Shown here: one piece after another, positions 9,686-18,520 of the stretch
Numbering within the stretch: the first letter of the stretch is position 1
How the letters are laid out: each line of letters opens with the position of its first letter
Origin: Carboxylicivirga agarovorans
Lineage (GTDB): Bacteria; Bacteroidota; Bacteroidia; Bacteroidales; Marinilabiliaceae
DNA length: 64,000 nt
Direction: 5' to 3'
NCBI RefSeq assembly: GCF_050589845.1
Contig: NZ_JBNGPA010000014.1
Location: 1-64,000, forward strand
Position numbers and translations under genes: made by a program
The notes under the pieces: model-generated
Databases searched by the model: none
The model's input: the letters and a program-made list of their open reading frames with translations, nothing else
Told to the model about the DNA's origin: nothing

Positions 9686-10336
9686 ATGCTTAAAAAGGAA
9701 CGCTACAATAGAGTCATAGATTACTTCCAGGAACACATGCCGGTTGCCGAAACCGAGTTGCATTATTCCAATCCCTATGAGCTACTGGTAGCAGTTATAT
9801 TATCGGCACAGTGCACCGATAAACGAGTTAACCTGCTGACACCTGCCATTTTTGAGCGGTATCCCCAACCAGAAGACATGGCTCTGGCAACGCCGGAAGA
9901 GATATTTGAATTAATTCGTTCCTGTAGTTACCCCAATAATAAAAGCAAGCATTTGGTGGGTATGGCCAAAATGCTCATTGAAGATTTCAAAGGCATCGTA
10001 CCCGATGATATCAAAGAGTTGCAAAAACTGCCTGGGGTGGGGCGGAAGACGGCCAATGTGATCGCATCGGTTGTATATGAAAAGCCTGCCATGGCTGTAG
10101 ATACCCATGTTTTCAGGGTAGCAGCCCGCATCGGACTAACCACCAACTCAAAAACGCCTTTAGACACCGAAAAGCAGCTCGTTAAGTACTTTCCTGAAGA
10201 GTTGTTGCCAATTGCCCATCACTGGCTCATTTTACATGGCAGATACGTGTGTATAGCCCGCAAGCCGAAGTGTGGGAGATGTGGGTTAAAGGAATTTTGC
10301 CGCTACTACGAGAAAGAGGTGTATAGCGTGAAGTAA
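9686..10336 (+). CDS. nth: Endonuclease III, DNA glycosylase/AP lyase
   Basis: A base-excision repair enzyme that removes oxidised pyrimidines and cleaves the abasic site. With ATG at 9686 it has 216 residues, the family norm; a TTG two codons earlier is less likely. The helix-hairpin-helix LPGVGRKTAN lies at 115-124 with catalytic Lys121, and the catalytic aspartate is Asp139 in AVDTHVFR. The C-terminal iron-sulfur loop is complete, with Cys189, Cys196, Cys199 and Cys205 spaced C-x6-C-x2-C-x5-C. The gene is convergent with valS, and a hairpin lies between them. Confidence 0.97.
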   Translation: MLKKERYNRVIDYFQEHMPVAETELHYSNPYELLVAVILSAQCTDKRVNLLTPAIFERYPQPEDMALATPEEIFELIRSCSYPNNKSKHLVGMAKMLIEDFKGIVPDDIKELQKLPGVGRKTANVIASVVYEKPAMAVDTHVFRVAARIGLTTNSKTPLDTEKQLVKYFPEELLPIAHHWLILHGRYVCIARKPKCGRCGLKEFCRYYEKEVYSVK

Positions 10337-10416
10337 GGTGTGCTTTTTCTTTTATTACTTTTGTGTAGATAGCTACTTGCAGCGGAATGTGCAATAATTG
10401 ATTAGCATTTGACACT

Positions 10417-10447
10417 AAAAAAGGGTAACTCAATGAGCTACCCTTTT
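10417..10447 (-). terminator. Intrinsic terminator of valS
   Basis: On the minus strand, AAAAGGGTAGCTCAT pairs with GAGTTACCCTTTT and is followed by a T-run. It lies 23 bp past the valS stop and could serve nth in the opposite sense. Confidence 0.8.
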
Positions 10448-10469
10448 CAATATATTAATATACTTCTCT

Positions 10470-13082
10470 TTACTTTTTAAGACGAGCAATGCTTTCAGTC
10501 AATGTCTTGATTTTAGCCTCGGCATCAGCTTTTTTCTGACGTTCTTTAGCAACAACAGCTTCCGGCGCACTGCCAACAAAGCGTTCGTTACCAAGCTTCT
10601 TCATCACACCTTTCAAAAAGCCTTCCTGGTGAGCCAGGTCCTTCTCCAGCTTAGCAATTTCAGCTTCAACATCAATTAAACCATCCATAGGAACGAAGTA
10701 TTCGCTGGTGCGAACCATAAACGAAACGGCACCTTCCACTTTTTCATCCACCATGGTCAACTCGCTTAAGTTGGCAAGTTTAGTTAGTATTGCGTTGAAA
10801 TCAGTTGCAAACTCTTCGCCTGCTAAAATGCTTAAAGAAAGAGCGTCTTTCATTGGTATGTTCTTTTCTTTACGAATGGTACGAACACCACCTACTGCTT
10901 CCTTCAGCATTTCAAATTTTTCTAACAATGCAGTATCGGCCCCGGTAACGGTTGGCATATCAACCTTCATGATGCTTTCTCCGCCTTTGCGTTCCTCAAG
11001 TGCCTGCCACAGTTCCTCGGTAATAAAAGGCATAAACGGATGTAGTAAGCGCAGCATTTTATCAAAGAACATGCATGTTGCTTCGTAAGTTTTAGCATCC
11101 AAAGGTTGCTGGTAAGCTGGCTTAATAGCCTCAAGGTACCACGATGAGAATTCTTGCCAGAAAACGGTGTAAACGGTCATCAATGCATCAGAGATACGGT
11201 ACTTACTAAAATGATCGTCTAATATCTGAATGGTTTGATCTAATTTGGCATCAAACCAGGCAATGGCTTGTTTGGCAGACTCTGGCTGCTCAATATTGTT
11301 ATCAATTTCCCATCCTTTAACCAATCGGAATGCATTCCATATTTTATTGGCAAAGTTACGCCCTTGTTCCGGTTGGCTTTCGTCGAATAACAAATCGCCA
11401 CCGGCAGGTGAGCAAAATAGCATACCAATACGAACGCTATCGGCACCATACTTATCGATCAAATCTAATGGATCGGGTGAGTTACCGAGCGATTTAGACA
11501 TTTTACGGCGTTGCTTATCACGCACCATTCCGGTAAAATAAACATTCTTAAACGGAAGGTCACCTTTAAACTCGTAACCGGCAATAATCATTCGTGCTAC
11601 CCAGAAAAAGATAATGTCGTGTCCCGTAACCAAGTCGGAAGTAGGATAGTAGTATGCCAGATCTTCTGGTTTTTCAAAACCGGTAAATGGCAATAGCCAT
11701 GAAGAAGCCCAGGTATCTAATACATCGTCATCCTGGCGCAAATCGTCTATAGTTAAATTAGCATTACCTGTTTGTTCTTTGGCTTGCTCCAGTGCTTTTT
11801 CTTTGGTTTCGGCAACAAAATACGAATTATCCTCAAGGTAAAACACTGGTATTTGATGGCCCCAGTATAACTGACGCGATACACACCAGTCTTTAACATT
11901 TTCCATCCAGTGGCGGAAAACATTTTTAAATTTTGGCGGATGAAACTGAACGGTATCGTTCATTACATTATTGAGGGCCGGCTTCGAAATTTCGTCCATT
12001 TTAAGATACCATTGCGCCGATAGTTTTGGCTCAATAGCAACATGTGTACGCTCCGAGTACCCCACCTTATTATTGTAATCCTCAATTTTTACAATATTAC
12101 CTGCTTCTTCAAGCACAGGAATAATATTTTTACGAACATCAAATCGATCTTCGCCAATAAATAGTTCAGCAGCTTCGCTCAAGGTACCGTTATCATTAAA
12201 AATATCGATAACTTTCAGGTTATGCTTCAATCCTATTTCGTAGTCATTAACATCGTGAGCCGGTGTAATTTTTAAGCAACCCGTACCAAACTCCATATCC
12301 ACATATGAATCCTGAATAATTGGGATAACACGGTTGACCAATGGTACAATAACATTTTTACCTTTCAGGTGCTTAAAACGTTCATCGTCTGGATGTACAC
12401 ATACGGCTGTATCGCCCAAAATAGTTTCGGGGCGGGTAGTAGCAATAGTTACATATTCATCGCTACCTTCAATTTTATATCTTAAGTAATAAAGCTTACC
12501 CTGTTTCTCTTTGTAAATTACCTCTTCGTCAGAAAGTGCAGTTAAGGCAGCAGGATCCCAGTTTACCATTCGTACCCCACGATATATTAAGCCTTTGTTG
12601 TATAACTCAACAAACGACTTGATAACGCCTTCAGAGCGTTCGTCATCCATGGTAAAATAGGTGCGATCCCAATCGGCCGAGGCGCCCATTTTTTGCAATT
12701 GCTTTAGAATGATTCCACCATATTCGTCAGTCCAGTCGTAAGCATGCTTCAAAAATTCTTCGCGGCTGAGCTCTTTTTTATCAATGCCGCGCTCTTTAAG
12801 TCGGTTAACCACTTTAGCTTCTGTTGCAATAGAAGCATGATCGGTACCTGGTACCCAGCAAGCATTTTTGCCCATCATGCGCGCACGACGAATCAGAATA
12901 TCCTGAATCGTATTGTTTAGCATGTGACCCATGTGCAAGACGCCAGTGACGTTTGGTGGCGGCATTAATATTGTATAAGGTTCGCGCTTATCTGGTTCTG
13001 AATGAAATAACTTTTGATCCATCCAGTACTTATACCACTTGTCTTCGGTAGCAGACGGGTTGTACTTGCTTGCAATTTCCAT
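10470..13082 (-). CDS. valS: Valyl-tRNA synthetase
   Basis: Cytoplasmic class I aminoacyl-tRNA synthetase that charges tRNA-Val. At 870 residues it has the usual length. It shows the HIGH signature as HMGH (50-53) after PPPNVTG, an editing domain with TTRPETILGDTAV, a WCVSRQLYWGHQIP block, and KMSKS in RRKMSKSLGNSPDP near residue 530. The tail (about 800-870) is the ValS-specific tRNA-binding coiled coil (EAEIAKLEKDLAHQEGFL). A TATTTTTG -7 box (13158-13165, minus strand) lies about 75 bp before the ATG. It is monocistronic, with its own terminator. Confidence 0.98.
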   Translation of the reverse strand: MEIASKYNPSATEDKWYKYWMDQKLFHSEPDKREPYTILMPPPNVTGVLHMGHMLNNTIQDILIRRARMMGKNACWVPGTDHASIATEAKVVNRLKERGIDKKELSREEFLKHAYDWTDEYGGIILKQLQKMGASADWDRTYFTMDDERSEGVIKSFVELYNKGLIYRGVRMVNWDPAALTALSDEEVIYKEKQGKLYYLRYKIEGSDEYVTIATTRPETILGDTAVCVHPDDERFKHLKGKNVIVPLVNRVIPIIQDSYVDMEFGTGCLKITPAHDVNDYEIGLKHNLKVIDIFNDNGTLSEAAELFIGEDRFDVRKNIIPVLEEAGNIVKIEDYNNKVGYSERTHVAIEPKLSAQWYLKMDEISKPALNNVMNDTVQFHPPKFKNVFRHWMENVKDWCVSRQLYWGHQIPVFYLEDNSYFVAETKEKALEQAKEQTGNANLTIDDLRQDDDVLDTWASSWLLPFTGFEKPEDLAYYYPTSDLVTGHDIIFFWVARMIIAGYEFKGDLPFKNVYFTGMVRDKQRRKMSKSLGNSPDPLDLIDKYGADSVRIGMLFCSPAGGDLLFDESQPEQGRNFANKIWNAFRLVKGWEIDNNIEQPESAKQAIAWFDAKLDQTIQILDDHFSKYRISDALMTVYTVFWQEFSSWYLEAIKPAYQQPLDAKTYEATCMFFDKMLRLLHPFMPFITEELWQALEERKGGESIMKVDMPTVTGADTALLEKFEMLKEAVGGVRTIRKEKNIPMKDALSLSILAGEEFATDFNAILTKLANLSELTMVDEKVEGAVSFMVRTSEYFVPMDGLIDVEAEIAKLEKDLAHQEGFLKGVMKKLGNERFVGSAPEAVVAKERQKKADAEAKIKTLTESIARLKK

Positions 13083-13342
13083 AATTGTAATTGTCTTTCT
13101 TCTGTTTTTACATTTTCATCAATAGCCATTTGCTAATGACGTGATTATATAAGTCTGCAAAAATAAGAAAAAAAACAGTGTTGTTATAACGTTATACTAT
13201 AAGTATTATTAAAGAATTGCTGCCTGTTGTAACTTGTTTCAGATAGCTGCTGTTTACAGGTTAATAGGCTATCAATTGAATTGTAAAGGGAATTGTTATT
13301 GTAATTTTCTGCCCTTCTTTTCAGTTTAAAAAGGCAATTAAT

Positions 13343-13350
13343 ATATTTTT
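13343..13350 (+). promoter_or_regulatory. -7 box of the Fur-family gene
   Basis: TATTTTTG fits TAnnTTTG. The ATG lies only 5 bases after it, so the predicted transcript would begin at or within a base or two of the start codon. A clear -33 TTG is not visible. Confidence 0.45.
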
Positions 13351-13355
13351 GTGCC

Positions 13356-13787
13356 ATGGATGCTCAGGAAAAGATTAAAGACTATTTACGGGAGAGGAAA
13401 CTAAAGGCAACACCTATTAGGGTCGAGCTGCTTAAGTTGTTAAAAGAAAGGGCTTCGGCGGTTCCATATTCAGACATTCAGGACAACCTTAAGAACTTTG
13501 ACCGTGTGACGCTTTATCGAACCATTAATGCATTGATCGATAGTGGTATCGTACATAAAGCTTCAACTTCGGGAGATGAAACCTACTATGCTTTATGTAC
13601 CCCTGAATGTTCGCAGGATTGCCATAATCACGAACATATTCATTTTAAATGTACCCGCTGCAACGAGGTGTCATGCATACATGCCAGGCAAAGCATAGAA
13701 ATCACAATTCCCGAACATCAGATTGATGAAATCTCGGTTGAGGTAAGCGGATTATGTAAAGCATGCCTCGAACATTTAAATGATTAA
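13356..13787 (+). CDS. Fur-family metal-responsive transcriptional regulator
   Basis: A 143-residue DNA-binding repressor of the Fur/Zur/PerR superfamily. The winged helix occupies about 1-80 (TPIRVELLKLL, then DRVTLYRTINALIDSGIV). The C-terminal half is rich in metal ligands: Cys81, Cys85, Cys89, His90, His92, His94 and His96, the Cys99-x2-Cys102 pair and Cys134-x2-Cys137, consistent with a structural zinc site plus a sensing site. Whether it senses zinc, iron or peroxide cannot be settled from sequence. Zinc is possible given zupT in the window and the extra Cys residues. It has a very short or absent 5' leader. Confidence 0.9.
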   Translation: MDAQEKIKDYLRERKLKATPIRVELLKLLKERASAVPYSDIQDNLKNFDRVTLYRTINALIDSGIVHKASTSGDETYYALCTPECSQDCHNHEHIHFKCTRCNEVSCIHARQSIEITIPEHQIDEISVEVSGLCKACLEHLND

Positions 13788-13834
13788 TTCGACTTGTTAA
13801 TCATATTGTTTTAATAGGTAATAGCAAATAAAAA

Positions 13835-13863
13835 AAGGGCAACCGCTGTATGGTTGCCCTTTT
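13835..13863. terminator. Bidirectional terminator between the Fur-family gene and xerD
   Basis: AAGGGCAACC (13835-13844) pairs with GGTTGCCCTT (13852-13861). It is flanked by A-runs and T-runs, so it can end transcription from both convergent genes. Confidence 0.85.
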
Positions 13864-13880
13864 CTGTGCATTATCGTTAA

Positions 13881-14780
13881 CTACGACCTTGGGTGGAATT
13901 GAATAAGAGTATTCTTTAAATATTCCTTATCAAGGTGCGTGTAAATTTCAGTGGTAATAATAGATTCGTGTCCAAGCATTTCCTGCACAGCTCTCAGGTT
14001 AGCGCCTCCGTCAATTAAGTGAGTAGCAAATGAATGACGGAAGGTGTGAGGGCTGATGTTTTTCTCAAATCCAAGTTTCTTGGTGAGATTCTTGATTATA
14101 GTAAAGATCATAACGCGTGAAAGCTTATGCCCGCGGCGATTTAAGAACAAAATGTCCTCGTCTTCTTTATTGATCTTTAATGTACGGCGATATTCGCTCA
14201 GGTACAGGTTGATCTCTTTGATGGCTTTGGAACTGATTGGTACTAAGCGCTCTTTGTTTCCTTTTCCTTCAATTTTAATAAATCCCGATTCGAAGAATAG
14301 GTTAGAGATTTTAAGTTCAATAAGTTCAGAAACGCGAAGTCCACAACTGTAAAGGGTTTCTAAAATTGCCTTGTTGCGTTGTCCTTCAGATTTCTTCAGA
14401 TCAACAGAGTTGATAATAGTGTCAATTTCTTCTACCGACAGAATATCAGGTAGTTTACGTCCGATCTTTGGTGATTCAAGCAGTGCGGTAGGATCTTTTT
14501 CTACCTTTTCTTCAATTAATAAGAACTTGTAGAATGATTTGATTCCACTGATAACACGCGCTTGTGTACGAGGGCTGATTCCCCTGTCACCAATCCATTG
14601 CATCATCTCCTTGAGGTCTGCAAGAATAACGTCTTCAGGTCCTTTCTTTTTTCCCTTGTCTTCTAAGAAAGTAACCAGCTTTGTTAGATCAGTAATGTAG
14701 GCATGAATAGAATTTTCAGATAATCCTTTCTCAATTTTAAGGTAACTTCTGAATTCATTAATTTCTGATTCCCAATTCAT
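13881..14780 (-). CDS. xerD: Tyrosine recombinase XerD-type
   Basis: Site-specific recombinase acting at dif to resolve chromosome dimers. 299 residues is the normal XerC/XerD length. The N-terminal SAM-like core-binding domain spans about 5-90. All catalytic residues are present: Arg149 (CGLRVSEL), Lys173 (GKGNKERL), His245 and Arg248 (HTFRH), His271 (LGHESI) and nucleophile Tyr280 (EIYTHL). It is a single gene with no neighbouring attachment site or cargo, which argues for a housekeeping Xer enzyme rather than a mobile-element integrase. XerC cannot be fully excluded. Confidence 0.93.
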   Translation of the reverse strand: MNWESEINEFRSYLKIEKGLSENSIHAYITDLTKLVTFLEDKGKKKGPEDVILADLKEMMQWIGDRGISPRTQARVISGIKSFYKFLLIEEKVEKDPTALLESPKIGRKLPDILSVEEIDTIINSVDLKKSEGQRNKAILETLYSCGLRVSELIELKISNLFFESGFIKIEGKGNKERLVPISSKAIKEINLYLSEYRRTLKINKEDEDILFLNRRGHKLSRVMIFTIIKNLTKKLGFEKNISPHTFRHSFATHLIDGGANLRAVQEMLGHESIITTEIYTHLDKEYLKNTLIQFHPRS

Positions 14781-14941
14781 AATTTAACAATTTAAAATGT
14801 TTCCCGATTAATTCATTATCAGTAAAAATAAAAATTGAACTGATAACAAGCAATAAAGCTACGGAAAAATTTAAAATAATGTTTATTTTCCCTATAAAAT
14901 TTAAAATATTTAGGTTGCTTTTTTATTCCAACAAACTATCG

Positions 14942-14949
14942 TAATTTTG
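14942..14949 (+). promoter_or_regulatory. -7 box of aroQ
   Basis: TAATTTTG is a perfect TAnnTTTG match, 22 bases before the aroQ ATG, implying a leader of roughly 15-17 nt. Confidence 0.5.
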
Positions 14950-14971
14950 CAGCGATTAATAATAGTAGCGG

Positions 14972-15394
14972 ATGAACTTGTTAATAATAAACGGTCCCAA
15001 TTTAAATTTGCTTGGCAAGCGTGAGCCCTCAGTATATGGAAGTGAATCTTTTGATGATTATTTAAACAAGCTCGTTGGTGAATATACTGATGATGCAATT
15101 TCTTACTATCAGTCAAATAATGAGGGAGATATAATAGATAAATTGCATGAAGTAGGATTTGATATTGACGGTATTATTATTAATGCAGGTGCATATACGC
15201 ATACATCATTGGCCATAGCCGATGCCATATCAGCCATAAAAAGTCCAGTTATTGAAGTTCATATTAGTAATGTGCATAAACGGGAAGCGTTCAGGCATAA
15301 CTCATACCTGTCGGCAGTTTGCCAGGGTGTTATTGCCGGATTTGGTTTAGATTCTTACCGTTTGGCTATTGAAGCTTTAAAAAGATCGAAATAG
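14972..15394 (+). CDS. aroQ: Type II 3-dehydroquinate dehydratase
   Basis: Third step of the shikimate pathway: 3-dehydroquinate to 3-dehydroshikimate. 140 residues, as expected for the dodecameric type II enzyme. Conserved elements are NGPNLNLLGKREP near the N-terminus with lid Arg17 and catalytic Tyr22, the INAGAYTHTS block with Asn72, and His97 in EVHISN, followed by REAFRHNS. It lies divergent from xerD with a good -7 box, and pyk follows about 100 bp downstream on the same strand. Confidence 0.96.
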   Translation: MNLLIINGPNLNLLGKREPSVYGSESFDDYLNKLVGEYTDDAISYYQSNNEGDIIDKLHEVGFDIDGIIINAGAYTHTSLAIADAISAIKSPVIEVHISNVHKREAFRHNSYLSAVCQGVIAGFGLDSYRLAIEALKRSK

Positions 15395-15495
15395 AATAAT
15401 TCCAATTAATATATTAATTAAACTCTGCTTAAGGTTGGGGAAGAACCTTATTCAGAATAGTAGTAATTGTTGCATACCACCAAGAAAAATTGATT

Positions 15496-16920
15496 ATGAA
15501 GAAGTTTACCAAAATTGTTGCTACAATTTCGGATCGCAATTGTGATGTTGATTTTCTTAAGAAGCTTTACAAATCAGGGATGAACGTTGTTCGTTTGAAC
15601 ACTGCTCACCAGGATTTCGAAGGTGTTCTTAAAGTAATAACCAATGTAAGAGCTGTCTCTGACAAAATTGCCATTTTAATTGATACAAAAGGGCCGGAGA
15701 TCAGAACAACAAAGTGCGAGGAAGACATCGAATTGAAGACAGGTGATGTATTGAAGGTAAAAGGTGATTTAGATTGCTTTTCATCAAATGAGTGCATTTG
15801 TGTTAGTTACCCTGACTTTGTAAAAGACATGCCTGTTGGAGGTCAGATCTTGATCGATGACGGTGAGGTTGCTATGGAAGTGACATCTAAAGAAGAGGAG
15901 CACTTGGTTTGTAAGGTTTTAAATGACGGCACTGTTGGAAGTCGCAAGAGTGTAAACGTTCCTGGTGTACGTATCAACCTGCCTTCAGTAACTGAGAAGG
16001 ATCGTAATTTTATCAAGTTTGCTGCGCAAAATAACATTGATTTTGTTGCTCACTCTTTCGTGCGTAACAAGGAAGATGTTATTGAAGTTCAGCAGATCTT
16101 AAATGAAATGGAAAGCCCGATGAAAATTGTGGCTAAGATTGAGAACGAAGAAGGTGTTGCAAACCTGGATGAGATACTGGAGCATGTTCATGGTGTGATG
16201 GTTGCTCGTGGTGACCTGGGTATTGAAATTCCACAGGAAAAGATCCCTGGTATTCAGCGTCGTATGATCCGTAAGTGTGTTGAGGCTAAAAAGCCGGTTA
16301 TTGTTGCTACTCAGATGTTGCATACAATGATCAAAAACCCACGTCCTACACGTGCGGAGGTAACCGATGTGGCCAACGCTATATACTACCGTACTGATGC
16401 TATCATGTTAAGTGGTGAAACTGCCTATGGTAACTACCCCGTTGAAGCGGTTAAAACAATGGCTAAAATTGCCAAAGAGGTTGAAGCTTCAAAAGATAGT
16501 CGTTACGATATTCCTGTTTTACACGATACTAATGATATTACTGCATATTTATCAGATACAGCTGTAAGAGCCAGTAAAAACTTAAATATTAAAGCGGTAT
16601 TAACAGATAGCTTAACAGGCAAAACAGCTCGTTATTTAGCGGCATTCAGAGGTACTTGTCCAGTTTATGCTTTATGTTACAATGCCAATGTCGGACGCCA
16701 GTTAGCATTGTCTTATGGTGTTGTTCCCCGCTTGATGGAAGACGGTAGCTCTAAGAAAGAGATTCTAAAGAAAACTTTAAAGAAGCTATTAAAGAAAGAG
16801 GTATTGATCGAGGATGATTTGGTAGCCTACTTAGGAGGTAGCTTTGGTATCGGCGGCGGTACTACTTACCTGGAGGTGATTACTGTTAAAGCACTATTGA
16901 AGAAAGTAGAAAAAGAGTAA
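15496..16920 (+). CDS. pyk: Pyruvate kinase
   Basis: Last step of glycolysis: phosphoenolpyruvate plus ADP to pyruvate plus ATP. From ATG 15496 it is 474 residues, the usual bacterial length; an upstream TTG at 15490 adds only two residues. Recognisable blocks are MNVVRLNTAH, IDTKGPEIRT, the active-site IVAKIENEEGVANLDEIL, and the MVARGDLGIEIP loop, followed by the C-terminal regulatory domain (NIKAVLTDSLTGKTARYLAAFR). It ends in a strong intrinsic terminator. Confidence 0.97.
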   Translation: MKKFTKIVATISDRNCDVDFLKKLYKSGMNVVRLNTAHQDFEGVLKVITNVRAVSDKIAILIDTKGPEIRTTKCEEDIELKTGDVLKVKGDLDCFSSNECICVSYPDFVKDMPVGGQILIDDGEVAMEVTSKEEEHLVCKVLNDGTVGSRKSVNVPGVRINLPSVTEKDRNFIKFAAQNNIDFVAHSFVRNKEDVIEVQQILNEMESPMKIVAKIENEEGVANLDEILEHVHGVMVARGDLGIEIPQEKIPGIQRRMIRKCVEAKKPVIVATQMLHTMIKNPRPTRAEVTDVANAIYYRTDAIMLSGETAYGNYPVEAVKTMAKIAKEVEASKDSRYDIPVLHDTNDITAYLSDTAVRASKNLNIKAVLTDSLTGKTARYLAAFRGTCPVYALCYNANVGRQLALSYGVVPRLMEDGSSKKEILKKTLKKLLKKEVLIEDDLVAYLGGSFGIGGGTTYLEVITVKALLKKVEKE

Positions 16921-16944
16921 GTATCTTTTACAGATAATACAAAG

Positions 16945-16975
16945 AAGGTGTTGCCGTTTGGTAACACCTTTTTTT
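16945..16975 (+). terminator. Intrinsic terminator of pyk
   Basis: AAGGTGTTGCC (16945-16955) pairs with GGTAACACCTT (16960-16970) with one mismatch and runs straight into a T-run. Confidence 0.9.
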
Positions 16976-17262
16976 GTGTATTATTTTATATCGCACAGGT
17001 CTTTTGTGTGCAGCCTTTGTAGTAAGTTCCATCCACAAGACTTTCTAATATAGAAACGTAATACAACATCTAAAAACGGATCACGTACAAAAGTTAGGTC
17101 TAATCTGGAAATGTTTAATTTTGTGGTAAATTAGAATTAAACTAAAGAGCTTATTAAGGAAGTTATCAGCTTTTTTCTATAAGCATAATACACCAGCTTG
17201 TATATAAGATATTTCTTAGGCTGAATTGAAAATCGACGCAGTCAAAGCCTAAAACATCACAA

Positions 17263-17557
17263 CAAGGGGCAACGCCCCTTGTGAGATTAATCGATTAACT
17301 ATCAGGCTGTAAGTCTGAAACTATCGCCAATAATATTCAGGCTTGTATTCCAGGTTATACTCCTTAAAAAACATCTCAATCTCCTCTTGATAGGATAAAT
17401 GCTTATGATGTTCTTTTGGGTTGATTATGATAATGATTGTCCCATAGTTTATGGATAAGCGTATTATAAATGTTCCAGACCTACAGTCTGGATTGTCATT
17501 GTATATATGTGCTTGGGGCGTTGCCCCAAGTTTTGATGTATCAGGCTTTCAGCCTGA
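17263..17557. repeat. REP-like palindromes flanking a decayed transposase tail
   Basis: Five short hairpins are seen. On the left are CAAGGGGC/GCCCCTTG (17263-17281) and CAGGC/GTCTG (17303-17317). On the right are TCCAGAC/GTCTGGA (17474-17492), CTTGGGGC/GCCCCAAG (17512-17530) and TCAGGCT/AGCCTGA (17541-17557). The GGGGC-type hairpin appears on both sides. This is the layout of REP or subterminal hairpins used by Y1 transposases. That the hairpins belong to the remnant between them is inference. Confidence 0.65.
17321..17470 (-). pseudogene. C-terminal remnant of an IS200/RAYT-like Y1 transposase
   Basis: Reading the minus strand up to a TAG at 17321-17323 gives about 50 codons that end like Bacteroidota IS200-type transposases: NPKEHHKHLSYQEEIEMFF, then KEYNLEYKPEYYWR and stop. 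The usual family tail reads roughly N-x-x-E-H-H-K-K-x-x-F-x-E-E, then an aromatic/acidic end. The catalytic HUH motif, the nucleophile tyrosine and the start are absent, so it is a fragment. It lies between REP-like hairpins. I recognised the family by motif memory, not by a search. Confidence 0.6.
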
Positions 17558-17782
17558 CATACAGCTATAATATTATTTAATTTTTCATCAACGGAGAAAC
17601 TGAAATTTCAGTTAATCACCCTAAACCTAATATAATAAAGACAGATGGCTGTTTAGAGGGGTGACAGATGTGAAGTTCTTTCTCTATCGTTTGTGTAAAA
17701 TTTATGCCTGGACCCAGAAATTGGTTGTGATCCATACAACATCTAAAAACAACAAAAGCCCACCGGAAATGATGAGCTTTTG

Positions 17783-17856
17783 CGGTCTGGACGGGACTCG
17801 AACCCGCGACCTCCGGCGTGACAGGCCGGCATTCTAACCAGCTGAACTACCAGACC
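17783..17856 (-). tRNA. tRNA-Asp (GTC)
   Basis: A 74-nt cloverleaf on the minus strand. The acceptor GGTCTGG pairs with CCAGACC, the anticodon arm CCGGC-CTGTCAC-GCCGG gives anticodon GTC, and the T arm contains GGTTCGAGTCC. The 3' CCA is not encoded. Last of three identical tandem copies in transcription order. Confidence 0.96.
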
Positions 17857-17877
17857 TAAAATTGAAGTTAAAACAAG

Positions 17878-17951
17878 CGGTCTGGACGGGACTCGAACCC
17901 GCGACCTCCGGCGTGACAGGCCGGCATTCTAACCAGCTGAACTACCAGACC
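17878..17951 (-). tRNA. tRNA-Asp (GTC)
   Basis: Identical over all 74 nt to its two neighbours, with anticodon GTC and no encoded CCA. Middle gene of the tandem array, separated by 21 and 38 bp spacers. Confidence 0.96.
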
Positions 17952-17989
17952 AGTTTTATCTTCATTTATTTCTAGTGAAACTAAACAAG

Positions 17990-18063
17990 CGGTCTGGACG
18001 GGACTCGAACCCGCGACCTCCGGCGTGACAGGCCGGCATTCTAACCAGCTGAACTACCAGACC
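17990..18063 (-). tRNA. tRNA-Asp (GTC)
   Basis: First tRNA of the array in transcription order and identical in sequence to the other two. A promoter-like pair lies about 110 bp upstream on the minus strand. Confidence 0.96.
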
Positions 18064-18172
18064 AGTTTAATTTCATTTCAGTCTTTTTGATGAGCTTTTT
18101 TCCGTTTGAAAATCGCCTGCTTTCCTTTATTAATACCGCTTTGATTGGGTACCCCTGTTTCTGAAAGCGATG

Positions 18173-18202
18173 CAAAGATAAGTCTTCTTTTCTATTATGC
18201 AA
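18173..18202 (-). promoter_or_regulatory. Promoter of the tRNA-Asp array
   Basis: On the minus strand, TTG (18200-18202) is followed after 19 bases by TATCTTTG (18173-18180), matching the Bacteroidota TTG/TAnnTTTG housekeeping promoter in both box and spacing. Predicted leader is about 100 nt before the first tRNA. Confidence 0.65.
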
Positions 18203-18483
18203 TACTTTTTTTCAATAGAAATGCTGCTTTTATTTCTTCTTTTAGTCTTGATCATTTGTTGTCAGTCATTTAAGAGGCTCAAAAAAATGTGATTTTTTTT
18301 ATCAGATATGATTAGAACGTGCAAACACTGCATTTTTCAAGTAAAACAATGAATCCGGATAGGGAAAGTTATTGTTGTTGTTTGTTAGTTAGAAGGCGAA
18401 ATTCTGCGTACAAAAACAGTTTTCTTTAAGGGACCGCCTCATTTTATGCTTTGTTGAAGAATAGGGTTGAAGAAAGTCACTTG

Positions 18484-18515
18484 TTGCTGCCCTGTGAAGC
18501 CATATTTTAATTTTG
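18484..18515 (+). promoter_or_regulatory. Promoter of a candidate non-coding RNA
   Basis: TTG at 18484-18486 is followed after 21 bases by TAATTTTG at 18508-18515, a perfect TAnnTTTG. No protein gene follows on this strand before the terminator at 18793. Confidence 0.55.
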
Positions 18516-18520
18516 GGTAG

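Larger units (their letters stand above)
16976..18507. other. Gene-poor region with tRNA cluster and element remnant
   Basis: No protein gene is supported here. It contains REP-like palindromes and a transposase tail (17263-17557), three tRNA-Asp genes (17783-18063) and their upstream promoter. The remaining parts (16980-17260, 17560-17780, 18205-18480) show nothing I can name. Confidence 0.7.

Noticed and set aside
13881..14780. xerD as an integrase of a genomic island
   Set aside because: Flanked by housekeeping genes, no attachment repeats or cargo, and sequence of Xer type.
17783..18063. Tandem identical 74-bp blocks as a CRISPR array
   Set aside because: Each block folds as a complete tRNA-Asp; spacers are only 21 and 38 bp and there are three units.
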